Positions 35,220 through 44,863 are shown, counted from the first letter of the stretch. The stretch: 64,000 bases of DNA from Pyxidicoccus sp. MSG2 (GCF_026626705.1 NZ_JAPNKC010000001.1:6280001-6344000); one strand, 5' to 3'. Program-made: numbers and translations. Notes: generated from the sequence alone by a model not told the origin.

Positions 35220-35564
35220 TTACGCCTTCGGCAGATGGTCCCTCACCACGCCGAGCCAGTACTCCTTGCCATAGTACTGGCTCATCTTCCCGAGCAGCTT
35301 CCCGTCGCGGAACAGTAGGAACGTCGGAATCCCGAAGAGGCCGAAGCGCTTCGCCAGGTCCTCGTACTGGTACGCGTTCACCTTCACCACGCGCATCGGC
35401 GCGCCGTCGAGCTCCGACAGCAGCATGGGCTCGGCGGCCGCGTAGATGTCGCAGTTCGGGCAGCCGTCGCCCCAGAAGTCCACCACCACCAGCTCGCCCT
35501 TCGGCTCCATGACCAGCTGGTCGAAGTTCTCTGCCGTCCCCTCGTAGCTCACGGGATGTGCCAT
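35220..35564 (-). CDS. Thioredoxin-like protein with CPNC active site
   Basis: 114 residues. Thioredoxin fold with VVVDFWGDGCPNCDIY; the active site is CPNC rather than CGPC. The cis-proline motif FGIPTFLLFRDG is intact. Both cysteines are present, so it should do dithiol-disulfide exchange. Cytoplasmic (no signal peptide). AGGAGG lies directly before the ATG at 35564. Confidence 0.88.
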   Translation of the reverse strand: MAHPVSYEGTAENFDQLVMEPKGELVVVDFWGDGCPNCDIYAAAEPMLLSELDGAPMRVVKVNAYQYEDLAKRFGLFGIPTFLLFRDGKLLGKMSQYYGKEYWLGVVRDHLPKA

Positions 35565-35605
35565 GGCCTCCTGCCTAACGGTCTCCCCCTCCGCCTTCAA
35601 CCTGC

Positions 35606-37237
35606 TCACGGAGCGCGCCGCTCGAAGTCCTCGCTGGCTCCGCCGCCCTTGCGCCCGTACACCGTGCCAGCGGGCAGCGGCCCGTACCAGACGGCGTCCT
35701 CCGGCCCATGCAGCACCGGCCTCCCCGTCGCCGCCGAGCGCCGCGCCCCGTCGAACACTCCCACCTCGCCCCCGTCGCTCGACAGTGTGAAGGGCGGGTG
35801 CAGCCGCACCGTTTGCCCCGGCTCCAGCGTTCCCGCCTCCAGCCGGTACCGCGTCGTGGCCCGCAGGTCGTTCGTCACCTCGTAGCTCCCCAGCTCCAGT
35901 GCCTGGGTGCCACGGTTGTACAGCTCCACGTACCCCGAGCCTCCCGTCGTCACCTCGCGGATGACCAGCGGCCCACTCCCGTGCGCCCTCAGCGCCGCCA
36001 GCGCCTTCGCCAGGTACTCACGCCGTCCGCGCACGTAGTCCTGGAGGAACCGCCGCGCGCGCTCCACGTGCTCGGCGGAGGCGTACGGGTCGTTCCTCAG
36101 CTCCGGCTCCACCACCGTCCACAGCGCATCGATGTGGGCCAGTGCCTGCTCCTCGGAGAACGGCCCCGCGAGCGCCGCCTCCAGCTTCGCGAGCACCCGC
36201 GCTCGCAGCGCCGGCCGGTCCCACACCCGCGTGGCGAGCACGCTCCACGTGGGGCGCAGCTCGGGCCGCGCCGTCACGCGCGTCTCGAACAGGTCCTGCA
36301 CCTCCGGGTCATACAGCGTGAAGGACCGCGGCCACCGGTCCACCACGGGCGCTGCCTCCGGACTCCGCGTGCGCCAGTAGAGCATCCGCGCGTTGTTCAA
36401 ATCCCACGGCACGTACGTCCACCGGTCCGCGTGCAGCGCGTGCACCCAGTAGCCGCGTGAGTCCTCGATGAGTGTGTTCGAGATGAGCGCGTCCGCCGCG
36501 AGGTTGCCCAGGTACGCCTCCACATCCACCCGGCGCTCCAGCTCCTCCTCGAAGCGCGCGTCGTCGCTCCGGTTCACCCACTCGAGGAGCGCGGTCAGGT
36601 CCTCGCGGCCGGTGTCCTCGTTCGTCTTCTTCTCGAAGTTGCCCTGGTACGGGCCGGGCCCCAGCGTCAGCTCGCAGTTGCGGTGGCCGCAGCGGTAGAT
36701 GGACGCGTCGCGCTCGTGGCCGTGGAGCTTCAACCAGTCCTTCCCCACGTGCTCCATGTCCAGGTAGAGCCCCTGGTGCTCGCCATTCACGTGGACCCGT
36801 GCGTAGCGGGCGCTCGGCACCGGCAGCCCGAGCGCCTGGTACAGGTCCACCGCGAACTTCTCCGTCAGCTTGCCGCCGTCGAGCCAGCTCGCGAGCAGCT
36901 CGAAGTGGTCGCGGTCCTCCAATTCCTGTCCCGGGTCCAGCTCGATTTTGTAGCTCTTCTGCGGCAAGTCTCGCGTGCTCGCACCTCGGTAGCGCACGCG
37001 CCCCGTCGCCCGCGCGCCCTCCAGCGTCACCACGCAGGGAACGGACGCGTCGGAGGTCGGATCCGCCTCCAGCTTCCGCAGGTCGGCTGGTGCCACCTCC
37101 AGCGCGAAGGTCGGCACGGCCGACTGTACCGGCGGGTACAGGTCCACGGGCCCGGGCGGTGGACTCGAGGGGGCTCCCGGCCCGCACGCCAGCAGGCCCA
37201 CGAGCCCCGCCACCCACCATCCCGCTCCACGACCCAT
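35606..37237 (-). CDS. CotH-kinase family lipoprotein with lamin-tail domain
   Basis: 543 residues. Lipoprotein signal ending Leu-Leu-Ala-Cys (Cys18). A CotH domain spans about 60-340 (QKSYKIEL, LYLDMEHVGKDWLK, RWTYVPWDLNNARMLYW, the Asp-containing motif of the protein-kinase-like fold). The C-terminus (about 440-540) resembles a lamin-tail/Ig-like domain (REVTTGGSGYVELYNRGTQALEL). CotH proteins are secreted kinases that phosphorylate extracellular proteins; targets in myxobacteria are not known to me. Confidence 0.85.
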   Translation of the reverse strand: MGRGAGWWVAGLVGLLACGPGAPSSPPPGPVDLYPPVQSAVPTFALEVAPADLRKLEADPTSDASVPCVVTLEGARATGRVRYRGASTRDLPQKSYKIELDPGQELEDRDHFELLASWLDGGKLTEKFAVDLYQALGLPVPSARYARVHVNGEHQGLYLDMEHVGKDWLKLHGHERDASIYRCGHRNCELTLGPGPYQGNFEKKTNEDTGREDLTALLEWVNRSDDARFEEELERRVDVEAYLGNLAADALISNTLIEDSRGYWVHALHADRWTYVPWDLNNARMLYWRTRSPEAAPVVDRWPRSFTLYDPEVQDLFETRVTARPELRPTWSVLATRVWDRPALRARVLAKLEAALAGPFSEEQALAHIDALWTVVEPELRNDPYASAEHVERARRFLQDYVRGRREYLAKALAALRAHGSGPLVIREVTTGGSGYVELYNRGTQALELGSYEVTNDLRATTRYRLEAGTLEPGQTVRLHPPFTLSSDGGEVGVFDGARRSAATGRPVLHGPEDAVWYGPLPAGTVYGRKGGGASEDFERRAP

Positions 37238-37635
37238 GTTTCCTCCGCGCAGGGCTGGCGGAGGCTATGCACTGTCCTGGAGATTGCTCGTCCCTCCTTC
37301 CAGGCTCGGAAGGAGGCAGGGCAGGCGGCCAGGAGAGGCCCCATTCCCCGGCGAAGTGGATCAGGTGTGTTGCGGGCCCACGGTGCGCCTGGCGGCATTC
37401 CGCGCCCGCGCCCGTTCCTGGGAGCCGGAAGATGGCCCTGTCCTCCGTGGGAGGTAGGGATGGAGAGGCCGCGCGCCAGGGGTTTTCCCAATATCTGCTC
37501 GGGAGGCCTCGCGATGTCAGCCCGTGGGGGTTGGATCATCCGTGGCGGGCTGTCATCAAAAGCCAACACCCGCACTGCGCAGGAGGGCACAGCCGCCGTA
37601 AGGTTGTGTCACTGCTGGATGTCGTGGAGGGGTTC
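37238..37635. other. Intergenic stretch without a supported gene
   Basis: About 400 bases between divergent genes. It contains an AT-richer patch (ATCAAAAGCCAACACC near 37555) that may be a promoter for the SUKH/H1 gene. No convincing coding sequence or operator. Confidence 0.4.
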
Positions 37636-39108
37636 ATGCACGAGTGGTTGGAGGCACTGCGGAAGTCGGCGAAGGCTGCGTCACCCGGTGTCCCCGCGGA
37701 AGAGGTCCGCCGGGCGGAGACGGAGTGCGGCGTCCCATTCCCCGAGGAGCTGGGTGCCCTCTATCAGGCCCTCAATGGCGGGGAGCTCAACGGTGACGTG
37801 CACCTGTTCCAGCTGCACGGGCCGGAAGGGTCCGCGAGCGTCCTGGAGAAGTCCCGGCTCAAGCTGGTGGGCCTGCCCGCGGCGGGCGTGTGGCGCATCG
37901 GCTTGAAGGGGATCCACCGGCACCTGTTCACCGCGCGCAAGTCCGCGATGGTCGAGCAGGGGGACGGGGGCGGGCCGCTGCCCGGCTGGATGGACCCGCT
38001 CGGCGACGAGGACTGGGTCTACGGCACGTGGGACGGAGAGAAGCAGGAGCTGCGGCTGTACCGTTCGCTGAAGGACATGCTCGACGTGCTGGTGCCGCCC
38101 GCGGAGGTAGAGAGCTTCGGTGAGCGCACGTTCGCCCGCGCGATGAACGCCGTGCTGCAGGGGGCGCTGTCCGGCGCGCAGGCAGACGCGGAGGAGGGCA
38201 GCGAGGCCGACAGCGCCGCGATGGAGGCTGAAGCGACCGAGGCGGCCGAGGCGGAGGACCTGGGCGAGGTGCGCGAGCTCGCGTACGAGTACGACGATGA
38301 CTCGCGCCGCAGGCGCGACGAGGAGCGGCCCTTCGGTGGGAAGAAGCCCAAGGCGGAGCCCAAGAAGCCGGTGCGCCCGGTGGGGATGGGTGCCGGCAAG
38401 GCGAAGGAGAAGCCCGTGGCGCGTGCGGAGCCCCGGTCCCCGGACACCGGAGGGGCGGGAGTCTCGCCTCCTCGCGCCGCGAGCGGGACGGGCGAGGCCA
38501 CGGAGACCCCAGCGAGTGAAGCGGGGGCGCCTGGCGAGCCCGCTGCCGCACCCGCGGCTCCCGAGGTGAAGGGGGCCGAGGTGATTGCCGCCATGAAGAA
38601 GAAGGCGGCTGCCGGGAAGCCCATGGTCGCGAAGAAAGCGGCCGCTGCGCCCGCCACCGCACCGGCTGCGGCGAAGAAGGCCCCTGCTGCACCTGCCGCC
38701 GCGAAGACGGCGCCTGTGAGCAAGACCGCTGCTGCCCCTGCCTCCAAGCAGTCCGCTGCCGCGAAGAAGGCTCCTGTGAAGAAGGCGGCCGCGAAGAAGG
38801 CACCGGCGAAGAAGTCCGCCGCGAAGAAGTCCGCCGCGAAGAAGTCCGCCGCGAAGAAGTCCGCCGCGAAGAAGTCCGCCGCGAAGAAGGCACCGGCGAA
38901 GAAAGCCGCAGCGAAGAAGGCTCCTGCGAAGAAGGCACCGGCGAAGAAAGCCGCGGCGAAGAAGGCTCCTGTGAAGAAGTCCGCCGCGAAGAAGTCCGCC
39001 GCGAAGAAGTCCGCCGCGAAGAAGTCCGCCGCGAAGAAGGCGCCCGTCAGCAAGGGAGCCGCGAAGAAGGCCGCCGCGAAGAAGGGAGCGAAGGCTCGCG
39101 GTCGTTGA
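37636..39108 (+). CDS. SUKH (SMI1/KNR4) domain protein with histone H1-like Lys/Ala tail
   Basis: 490 residues. Residues 1 to about 145 form a SUKH domain (AEEVRRAETECGVPFPEELGALYQALNGG, PLGDEDWVYGTWDGEKQELRLYRSLKDML). An acidic linker follows (about 175-235). The last 160 residues are a very basic Lys/Ala/Pro tail of repeated KKSAAKK, KKAPAKK and KKAAAKK units, like histone H1 and bacterial H1-like proteins. GGAGG precedes the ATG. The tail should bind DNA or another polyanion non-specifically. A SUKH domain joined to a chromatin-like tail is an unusual pairing. Function unknown. Confidence 0.75.
   Translation: MHEWLEALRKSAKAASPGVPAEEVRRAETECGVPFPEELGALYQALNGGELNGDVHLFQLHGPEGSASVLEKSRLKLVGLPAAGVWRIGLKGIHRHLFTARKSAMVEQGDGGGPLPGWMDPLGDEDWVYGTWDGEKQELRLYRSLKDMLDVLVPPAEVESFGERTFARAMNAVLQGALSGAQADAEEGSEADSAAMEAEATEAAEAEDLGEVRELAYEYDDDSRRRRDEERPFGGKKPKAEPKKPVRPVGMGAGKAKEKPVARAEPRSPDTGGAGVSPPRAASGTGEATETPASEAGAPGEPAAAPAAPEVKGAEVIAAMKKKAAAGKPMVAKKAAAAPATAPAAAKKAPAAPAAAKTAPVSKTAAAPASKQSAAAKKAPVKKAAAKKAPAKKSAAKKSAAKKSAAKKSAAKKSAAKKAPAKKAAAKKAPAKKAPAKKAAAKKAPVKKSAAKKSAAKKSAAKKSAAKKAPVSKGAAKKAAAKKGAKARGR
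38815..38889 (+). repeat. 15-bp tandem repeat, five perfect copies
   Basis: The unit tccgccgcgaagaag occurs five times without a mismatch inside the H1-like tail, encoding Ser-Ala-Ala-Lys-Lys. Being in frame (15 bp), copy-number change would lengthen or shorten the tail without a frameshift. Confidence 0.9.
38980..39039 (+). repeat. 15-bp tandem repeat, four perfect copies
   Basis: The same unit as at 38815-38889, four perfect copies, separated from the first block by related but diverged units coding for KKAPAKK and KKAAAKK. Confidence 0.9.
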
Positions 39109-39119
39109 ACGAAGGAGCG

Positions 39120-39150
39120 GAGGCCGGGCGAACCCGTGATGCCCGGCCTC
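39120..39150 (+). terminator. Terminator-like hairpin 1 of 3
   Basis: Perfect 10-bp stem (gaggccgggc / gcccggcctc) with an 11-base loop, about a dozen bases after the SUKH/H1 stop. No T run; strong by stem alone. Confidence 0.6.
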
Positions 39151-39179
39151 GCTTCACAGCCGTTGAACGTCGGAGTAGC

Positions 39180-39208
39180 GGCCAGGCGAAGCCATGACGC
39201 CCGGCCTC
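39180..39208. repeat. Degenerate hairpin 2 of 3
   Basis: A diverged copy of the preceding segment: ggccaggcgaagcc...gcccggcctcgcttcac parallels 39121-39157. The stem is imperfect. Shared flanking sequence (ggcctcgcttcac) shows the two segments arose by duplication. Confidence 0.55.
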
Positions 39209-39237
39209 GCTTCACTGCTCCCGAGCAGGACGCGAAA

Positions 39238-39268
39238 GAGGCCGGGCACCCCATCGGTGCTCGGCCTC
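39238..39268. terminator. Terminator-like hairpin 3 of 3
   Basis: 13-bp stem with one mismatch (arms 39238-39250 and 39256-39268), same gaggccggg core as hairpin 1. With hairpins 1 and 2 it fills the 312-base gap before the convergent gene at 39421. Confidence 0.55.
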
Positions 39269-39420
39269 ACCCAAAGCCCTCACGTCAGCGCCGGACGCTC
39301 CACACCTCGCGCACCGGGACCTCCAGCGCACGGGCCCGGCGCGATACCCAGGCCCGGTCCACTCCCACGGAAGCCGCGCCCCCGCGCCGCTCCCTGGCAC
39401 GGACGGCGAGCCCGTGCCCG

Positions 39421-39693
39421 CTACCCCTCCGGGAGCTGGTCGCGGCGGATGGGGCGGATGCGCTCGTCGGGCTGGGCGGTCAGCTCCGGCCCTTCCTCTT
39501 CCTCGTCGCCCCGGCGGAACTCGTGAATCTGGTCCGGTAGGATGTCGCGGAAGTCCGGCTCGTCTTCCAGCGGCGGAGTCGCCGCCATGTCCTGGTCGGA
39601 GATGTTGATCTCCTCCTCCCCGGTATCCGGGTTCATGTGACGTCGCGAGGTCGACTCGCCCACGTCCTCCGAACCGAGCTTCTTGAATCGCAT
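39421..39693 (-). CDS. Acidic protein of unknown function
   Basis: 90 residues starting MRFKKLGSEDVGEST; the ATG at 39693 follows AAGGAGA. Mostly polar and acidic (FRRGDEEEEGPEL), no hydrophobic segment, likely disordered. No family recognised. It lies alone between convergent hairpins and the SanA-like gene, on the same strand as the latter. Confidence 0.65.
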   Translation of the reverse strand: MRFKKLGSEDVGESTSRRHMNPDTGEEEINISDQDMAATPPLEDEPDFRDILPDQIHEFRRGDEEEEGPELTAQPDERIRPIRRDQLPEG

Positions 39694-39807
39694 GGCCTCT
39701 CCTTCGAGAAAGCGCGGTGGGTCGGCTGCCTTCGGGTCAACAATGAGAACCGGCCGGGTTCGCCGCAATTCTCGCCGCCCGCCTGCCTGCCCCCGCTCGC
39801 TCGGGAC

Positions 39808-40455
39808 TCAGCGCTCCGGGAGCGCCGCGCGGCCCGCGGGGTAGACGGGCTCCACCTCCAGCAGCACCATGGCCAGCGCCAGCACGCGCGACAGCGTCTC
39901 GCGCACCGTGTACCGCCAGGGCGTCGAGCGCCCCTCGTCCGCCGCCACGCCCCACGCGTCGATGCCCACGGAATTGGCGATGAACAGCGCCCGCGACAGG
40001 TGGAAGCGCTGCGTGACGAGCAGCGCCCGCTTCGCCCCGAACACCGTGTACGCCCGCAGGCAGCTGTCGTACGTGGACAGCCCCGCCTCGTCTCCCTGCA
40101 CCGCCGTCTCGGGCACCCCGCGCTCCAGCAGGTAGCGCCGCATGGCCCGCGTCTCGTGGTGGAAGGGCTTCGTCTGGTCCCCGCTCACCAGCACCGCCTG
40201 CACCTTCCCCTGCTTCCACAGCGCAATCGCCGCATCCAGGCGCTGGGCGAGCACCGGAGAAGGCACCGCCCCCGGCGCCAGCCCCGCGCCGAAGACGAGC
40301 GCCACCGGAGCCTCCGGCGCCGTCGAGAGAGGCACGATGCGGTCCTCGTAGCTCACCCGCACGAGGTGCGAGAGGGCAAGCAGCCCCAGGCCGACCACGA
40401 CCAGCGCGAGGAGGCCCCTGCGCACCCACACCCTGCTCGCACCGCCTGGCTTCAT
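39808..40455 (-). CDS. SanA/YdcF-family membrane protein (DUF218)
   Basis: 215 residues. An N-terminal membrane anchor (about 13-33) is followed by a DUF218 domain: PVALVFGAGL, RLDAAIALWKQGKVQAVLVSGD, AMRRYLLERGVPETAV, ALLVTQRFHLSRALFIANSVGIDAWGV. This is the SanA (envelope barrier/vancomycin exclusion) pattern. Start chosen at 40455; an ATG ten codons upstream is also possible. Confidence 0.88.
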   Translation of the reverse strand: MKPGGASRVWVRRGLLALVVVGLGLLALSHLVRVSYEDRIVPLSTAPEAPVALVFGAGLAPGAVPSPVLAQRLDAAIALWKQGKVQAVLVSGDQTKPFHHETRAMRRYLLERGVPETAVQGDEAGLSTYDSCLRAYTVFGAKRALLVTQRFHLSRALFIANSVGIDAWGVAADEGRSTPWRYTVRETLSRVLALAMVLLEVEPVYPAGRAALPER

Positions 40456-40533
40456 GGACCCCGAGAACACCCGTGGAGGGGCCATTGTGTTCCGGCCGCC
40501 TGCCTCCGAAAAGGGCCGTGAAGGCCCACTGTG

Positions 40534-40956
40534 TCAGGGAGACGTGTCCGCCTGGGCTCCGGACGACTTCAGCGCGTGGCGCTCGATGACCTCCAGCAAC
40601 CGCCGGGGCTCCACCGGCTTCTTCAGGAAGGCCGCCACGTCGTAGCTGGACGCGTACACGGCCCTGTCCCGCGGGTTCATCGCCGCCATGCCCGCGGACA
40701 GGATGACGACGGGCACCTCGGCCAGCACGCTGCTCGCCTTGCGCGTCGTCAGCACCCGGTGGCCGTCCATGACGGGCAGGGCCATGTCGAGCAGGATGAG
40801 CGCGGGGCGGGGCGGCGTACCCATGTACTCGAGCGCCTCCTTCCCGTTGCTCGCCGCGCGCACCGTGTAGCCCTGCAGCTCCAGGTAGCCCTGGAGGGCC
40901 TCACGGATGTCCGCATCGTCCTCGACGATGAGCAGGGGACCGTTGGCAGCTGTCAT
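40534..40956 (-). CDS. Stand-alone response-regulator receiver protein
   Basis: 140 residues, one receiver domain: LLIVEDDADIREAL (Asp13-Asp14), phospho-Asp57 in LILLDMALPVMDG, Ser in VVILSAG, Lys in FLKKPVEP. The ATG at 40956 follows GGAG. No output domain. Similar in plan to the receiver at 3467-3841 but only about 40% alike by eye. It may work in a His-Asp relay with an unlinked kinase. Confidence 0.9.
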   Translation of the reverse strand: MTAANGPLLIVEDDADIREALQGYLELQGYTVRAASNGKEALEYMGTPPRPALILLDMALPVMDGHRVLTTRKASSVLAEVPVVILSAGMAAMNPRDRAVYASSYDVAAFLKKPVEPRRLLEVIERHALKSSGAQADTSP

Positions 40957-41080
40957 GGGTACTCCGCGCGGGGGATGAGCACCCTTCCAAGGTAAGTCGG
41001 CCACCCACCACGAGGAGGCCGCCCGGGATGCCCGCCCGCCTGCCCCACCCGGGTCCGCGCCGGGTCCAGACAGGCCGCCG

Positions 41081-41109
41081 TTGACCGGCCCCCGGCCCGC
41101 CTATATAGG
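41081..41109 (+). promoter_or_regulatory. Sigma70-type promoter of atpG
   Basis: TTGACC (41081-41086), a 17-base spacer, TATAGG (41104-41109). The -10 lies inside the 10-bp palindrome CCTATATAGG. About 70 bases upstream of the atpG start. The atpD promoter has the same -35 and spacing. Confidence 0.6.
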
Positions 41110-41179
41110 GGGCCCGCCGCCGTCCCCTGGTCCCACATGGGCGACGCGGGCTGAACGTCCCACAGGAGCTTCCCGGTCC

Positions 41180-42064
41180 ATGGCGTCCCTTCGTGACATT
41201 CGCAAGCGCATCCGCTCGGTGAAGAACACTCGGCAGATCACCAAGGCGATGAAGATGGTGTCCGCCGCGAAGCTCCGGAAGGCGCAGGACGCCATCCTCG
41301 CCGCGCGCCCCTACGCGACGATGCTGGACCAGATCATCGCGGACCTGTCGGCGCGCTCCGGCGATGCGAACCTCAGCCACCCGCTGCTCGCGGCCCGTCC
41401 GGTGAAGAAGGTGGAGCTGGTGCTCCTCACCTCGGACCGTGGCCTCGCCGGCGGCTTCAACTCCAACGTCATCCGCCGCGCCAACCGGTTCCTCTACGAG
41501 AACACCGCGCTGGAGAGCATCCGGCTCGCCACGGTGGGCCGCAAGGGCAACGACTTCTTCCGCAACCGCGGCCAGACCATCCGCAAGGACTTCGGCGGCC
41601 TGTACCAGCGCCTGAGCTACCGCGCCGCCGCGGACGTGGCCGGGGAGCTGGTCGCCAGCTACCTCAATGGCGAGGTGGACGCGGTCCACATCGTCTACAA
41701 CGAGTTCGTCTCCGCCATCGCCCAGAAGGTCACCGTCACGCAGCTCTTGCCGCTGCAGACGCTCGGCGCCGAGGGCCAGGCCCCCGCCGAGGGCGCCCCC
41801 ACCCTGGTGGACTTCAAGTACGAGCCGGACCGCCAGGCGGTGCTGGACAAGCTGGTGCCCCAGGCCGTCAACATCAAGCTCTACCGCGCGCTGCTGGAGA
41901 GCGTGGCCAGCGAGCACGGCGCCCGCATGAGCGCCATGGAGAACGCCACCTCCAACGCGTCGGACATGATCGGCAGCCTGACGCTGACCTACAACCGCAC
42001 CCGCCAGGCGGTCATCACCAAGGAGCTGATGGAGATCGTCTCCGGCGCCGAGGCGCTCAAGTAA
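41180..42064 (+). CDS. atpG: ATP synthase F1 subunit gamma
   Basis: 294 residues. N-terminus SLRDIRKRIRSVKNTRQITKAMKMVSAAKLRKAQ and C-terminus LTYNRTRQAVITKELMEIVSGAEAL are the two long coiled-coil helices that form the rotor shaft; LTSDRGLAGGFNSNV is the conserved core. AGGAG precedes the ATG at slightly long spacing. Normally atpG follows atpH and atpA; here the gene upstream is an unrelated receiver on the opposite strand, so the alpha and delta subunits and Fo are encoded elsewhere. Confidence 0.97.
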   Translation: MASLRDIRKRIRSVKNTRQITKAMKMVSAAKLRKAQDAILAARPYATMLDQIIADLSARSGDANLSHPLLAARPVKKVELVLLTSDRGLAGGFNSNVIRRANRFLYENTALESIRLATVGRKGNDFFRNRGQTIRKDFGGLYQRLSYRAAADVAGELVASYLNGEVDAVHIVYNEFVSAIAQKVTVTQLLPLQTLGAEGQAPAEGAPTLVDFKYEPDRQAVLDKLVPQAVNIKLYRALLESVASEHGARMSAMENATSNASDMIGSLTLTYNRTRQAVITKELMEIVSGAEALK

Positions 42065-42092
42065 TCCAGGCGCTCCTCGCGTGAGACTCCTC

Positions 42093-42133
42093 AGGGCCTG
42101 CTCCGTGTCATCGGAGTGGGCCCTTCGCTTTTT
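42093..42133 (+). terminator. Intrinsic terminator after atpG
   Basis: 13-bp stem with two mismatches (42093-42105 and 42112-42124), 6-base loop, followed by tcgcttttt. One of the few hairpins in the window with a T run. It separates atpG from atpD. Confidence 0.75.
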
Positions 42134-42260
42134 CCGGCAAGGGCCCTCCGGCAGCCTCCAGGGCGGCCTGCCAGGGGCGGGCGGACGGCGGGAAGCCAAG
42201 AGGGTGGCGTCCGGCGCTTGGGTCCGCTAAGCCCGCCTTACCCCAAAGTGCCCGGGAGGC

Positions 42261-42289
42261 TTGACCCTGCGGGATGGCCCCGGTAAAGG
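42261..42289 (+). promoter_or_regulatory. Sigma70-type promoter of atpD
   Basis: TTGACC (42261-42266), 17 bases, TAAAGG (42284-42289), about 80 bases upstream of the atpD ATG. It mirrors the atpG promoter. The A/T-rich run AATTTTAAAA at about 42313-42322 lies in the leader. Confidence 0.55.
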
Positions 42290-42367
42290 GGGCGCGCCCT
42301 CCCACCCGGGCCGAATTTTAAAAGGGGGCGGCGTCATGCCGCTCCCCCCGCGAGGCAGACGAATTCC

Positions 42368-43813
<1,446 letters not shown>

Positions 43814-43846
43814 TCGTCCCGCTTCGCCTCACCTCCCGAGGTGACC

Positions 43847-44416
43847 ATGCGTTGCCGTGCGTTTGCCCTGGCCCTGCTGTTCCTGGCGCTCCCCGCCCTG
43901 GCGGAGGAGCGCAAGGGGAGGACCCGGGTGAGCGCCAATGGGCTCTTCAGCGTGAGCCTGGTGGAAGTCGCACCGGGGCAGTGCCGGCTGGAGGTGACGA
44001 AGGAGAGCGGTCCCGTCTGGCAGCTTCCGCAGTGCCTGGGGAACGTGGACGACTTCTTCTTCGTCTCCAACGATGGCGAGCGCGTCTGGGTGCTGTGGCC
44101 GCTGGTGGAGAAGGGCAAGCCACCGCCTCCGCCGCCGAAGGTGAAGGGCAAGAAGCAGAAGCGGCCCAAGGGTCCGCCCGCGTGGGCCAACGTGGCGGTG
44201 GCGGCGCAGTACGACAGCAAGGGCAACCGGCTCCAGGAGAAGCGGCTGACGGAGCTGCTCAACACGCGGCAGCTCTCCGAGGTGCGCCAGCTCACCCACC
44301 ACTTCAAGTGGCTGGAGGGCACGCTCGGCATCCCCGGCAAGGGGCCTCGGCTGACGGACGCCGGGGTGGTGGAGTTCGAGCCCGTGGGTGGAACCACCCA
44401 ACGGCTCACGTTCTGA
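43847..44416 (+). CDS. Secreted protein of unknown function inside the atp cluster
   Basis: 189 residues. Signal peptide (FALALLFLALPALA) with cleavage after ALA. The mature part has two halves separated by a proline/lysine segment (GKPPPPPPKVKGKKQKRPKGPP). RVSANGLFSVSLVEVAPGQCRLEV suggests a beta-rich domain. Two Cys in the first half could form a disulfide. Start at 43847 because GAGGTGACC precedes the ATG. It sits between atpD and atpC with no room for another promoter, so it is expressed with ATP synthase although its product is exported. Confidence 0.72.
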   Translation: MRCRAFALALLFLALPALAEERKGRTRVSANGLFSVSLVEVAPGQCRLEVTKESGPVWQLPQCLGNVDDFFFVSNDGERVWVLWPLVEKGKPPPPPPKVKGKKQKRPKGPPAWANVAVAAQYDSKGNRLQEKRLTELLNTRQLSEVRQLTHHFKWLEGTLGIPGKGPRLTDAGVVEFEPVGGTTQRLTF

Positions 44417-44437
44417 TGCGGTAGTGCGAGGAGCCTC

Positions 44438-44848
44438 ATGGCCAAGCTGACTGTGGAGATTGTCACCCCCGAGAAGCGCATCCTGTCGGTGCAGGCCGAC
44501 GAGGCCATCGTCCCCGGCGGCCGGGGTCTGTTCGGCGTGCGCCCGGGCCACACCCCGTTCCTGTCGCTGATGGAGCCGGGCCCGCTGACGCTCATCGACG
44601 CCGGCCGGCGCGAGTCCTACTTCGTCGCGGGCGGCTTCGTGGAGGTGGGCAACGACAAGGTGCTGGTGCTCGCCGACGCGGCCGAGCCCGTGGCCGGCAT
44701 CGACGTGGAGGGCGCCCGCCGCCGCATGGCCGAGGCCCAGGAGCGCATGAAGGGCCTGTCCGCCGAGGACGCGCGCTTCGAGCTGGAGCAGGCCACGGTG
44801 CGCCGCGAGGCAGCCCGCATCGGCGCCGCCGGCGTCGCGCGCGGCTAG
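44438..44848 (+). CDS. atpC: ATP synthase F1 subunit epsilon
   Basis: 136 residues: MAKLTVEIVTPEKRILSVQADEAIVPGGRGLFGVRPGHTPFL is the N-terminal beta-sandwich; the C-terminal two-helix hairpin (ARRRMAEAQERMKGL to RREAARIGAAG) that brakes rotation is present. GAGGAG lies six bases before the ATG. Ends the atp transcript, convergent with the ArsR-like gene 16 bases away. Confidence 0.96.
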   Translation: MAKLTVEIVTPEKRILSVQADEAIVPGGRGLFGVRPGHTPFLSLMEPGPLTLIDAGRRESYFVAGGFVEVGNDKVLVLADAAEPVAGIDVEGARRRMAEAQERMKGLSAEDARFELEQATVRREAARIGAAGVARG

Positions 44849-44863
44849 CCCGCCCGCCTCACC

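Noticed and set aside
36799..37635. Upstream extension of the SUKH/H1 frame
   Set aside because: It runs antisense through the CotH gene and is Pro/Arg-rich; the ATG at 37636 has GGAGG and starts the SUKH domain.
38815..39039. Short tandem repeats considered as a CRISPR array
   Set aside because: The 15-bp units are contiguous with no spacers, in frame and within a coding region.
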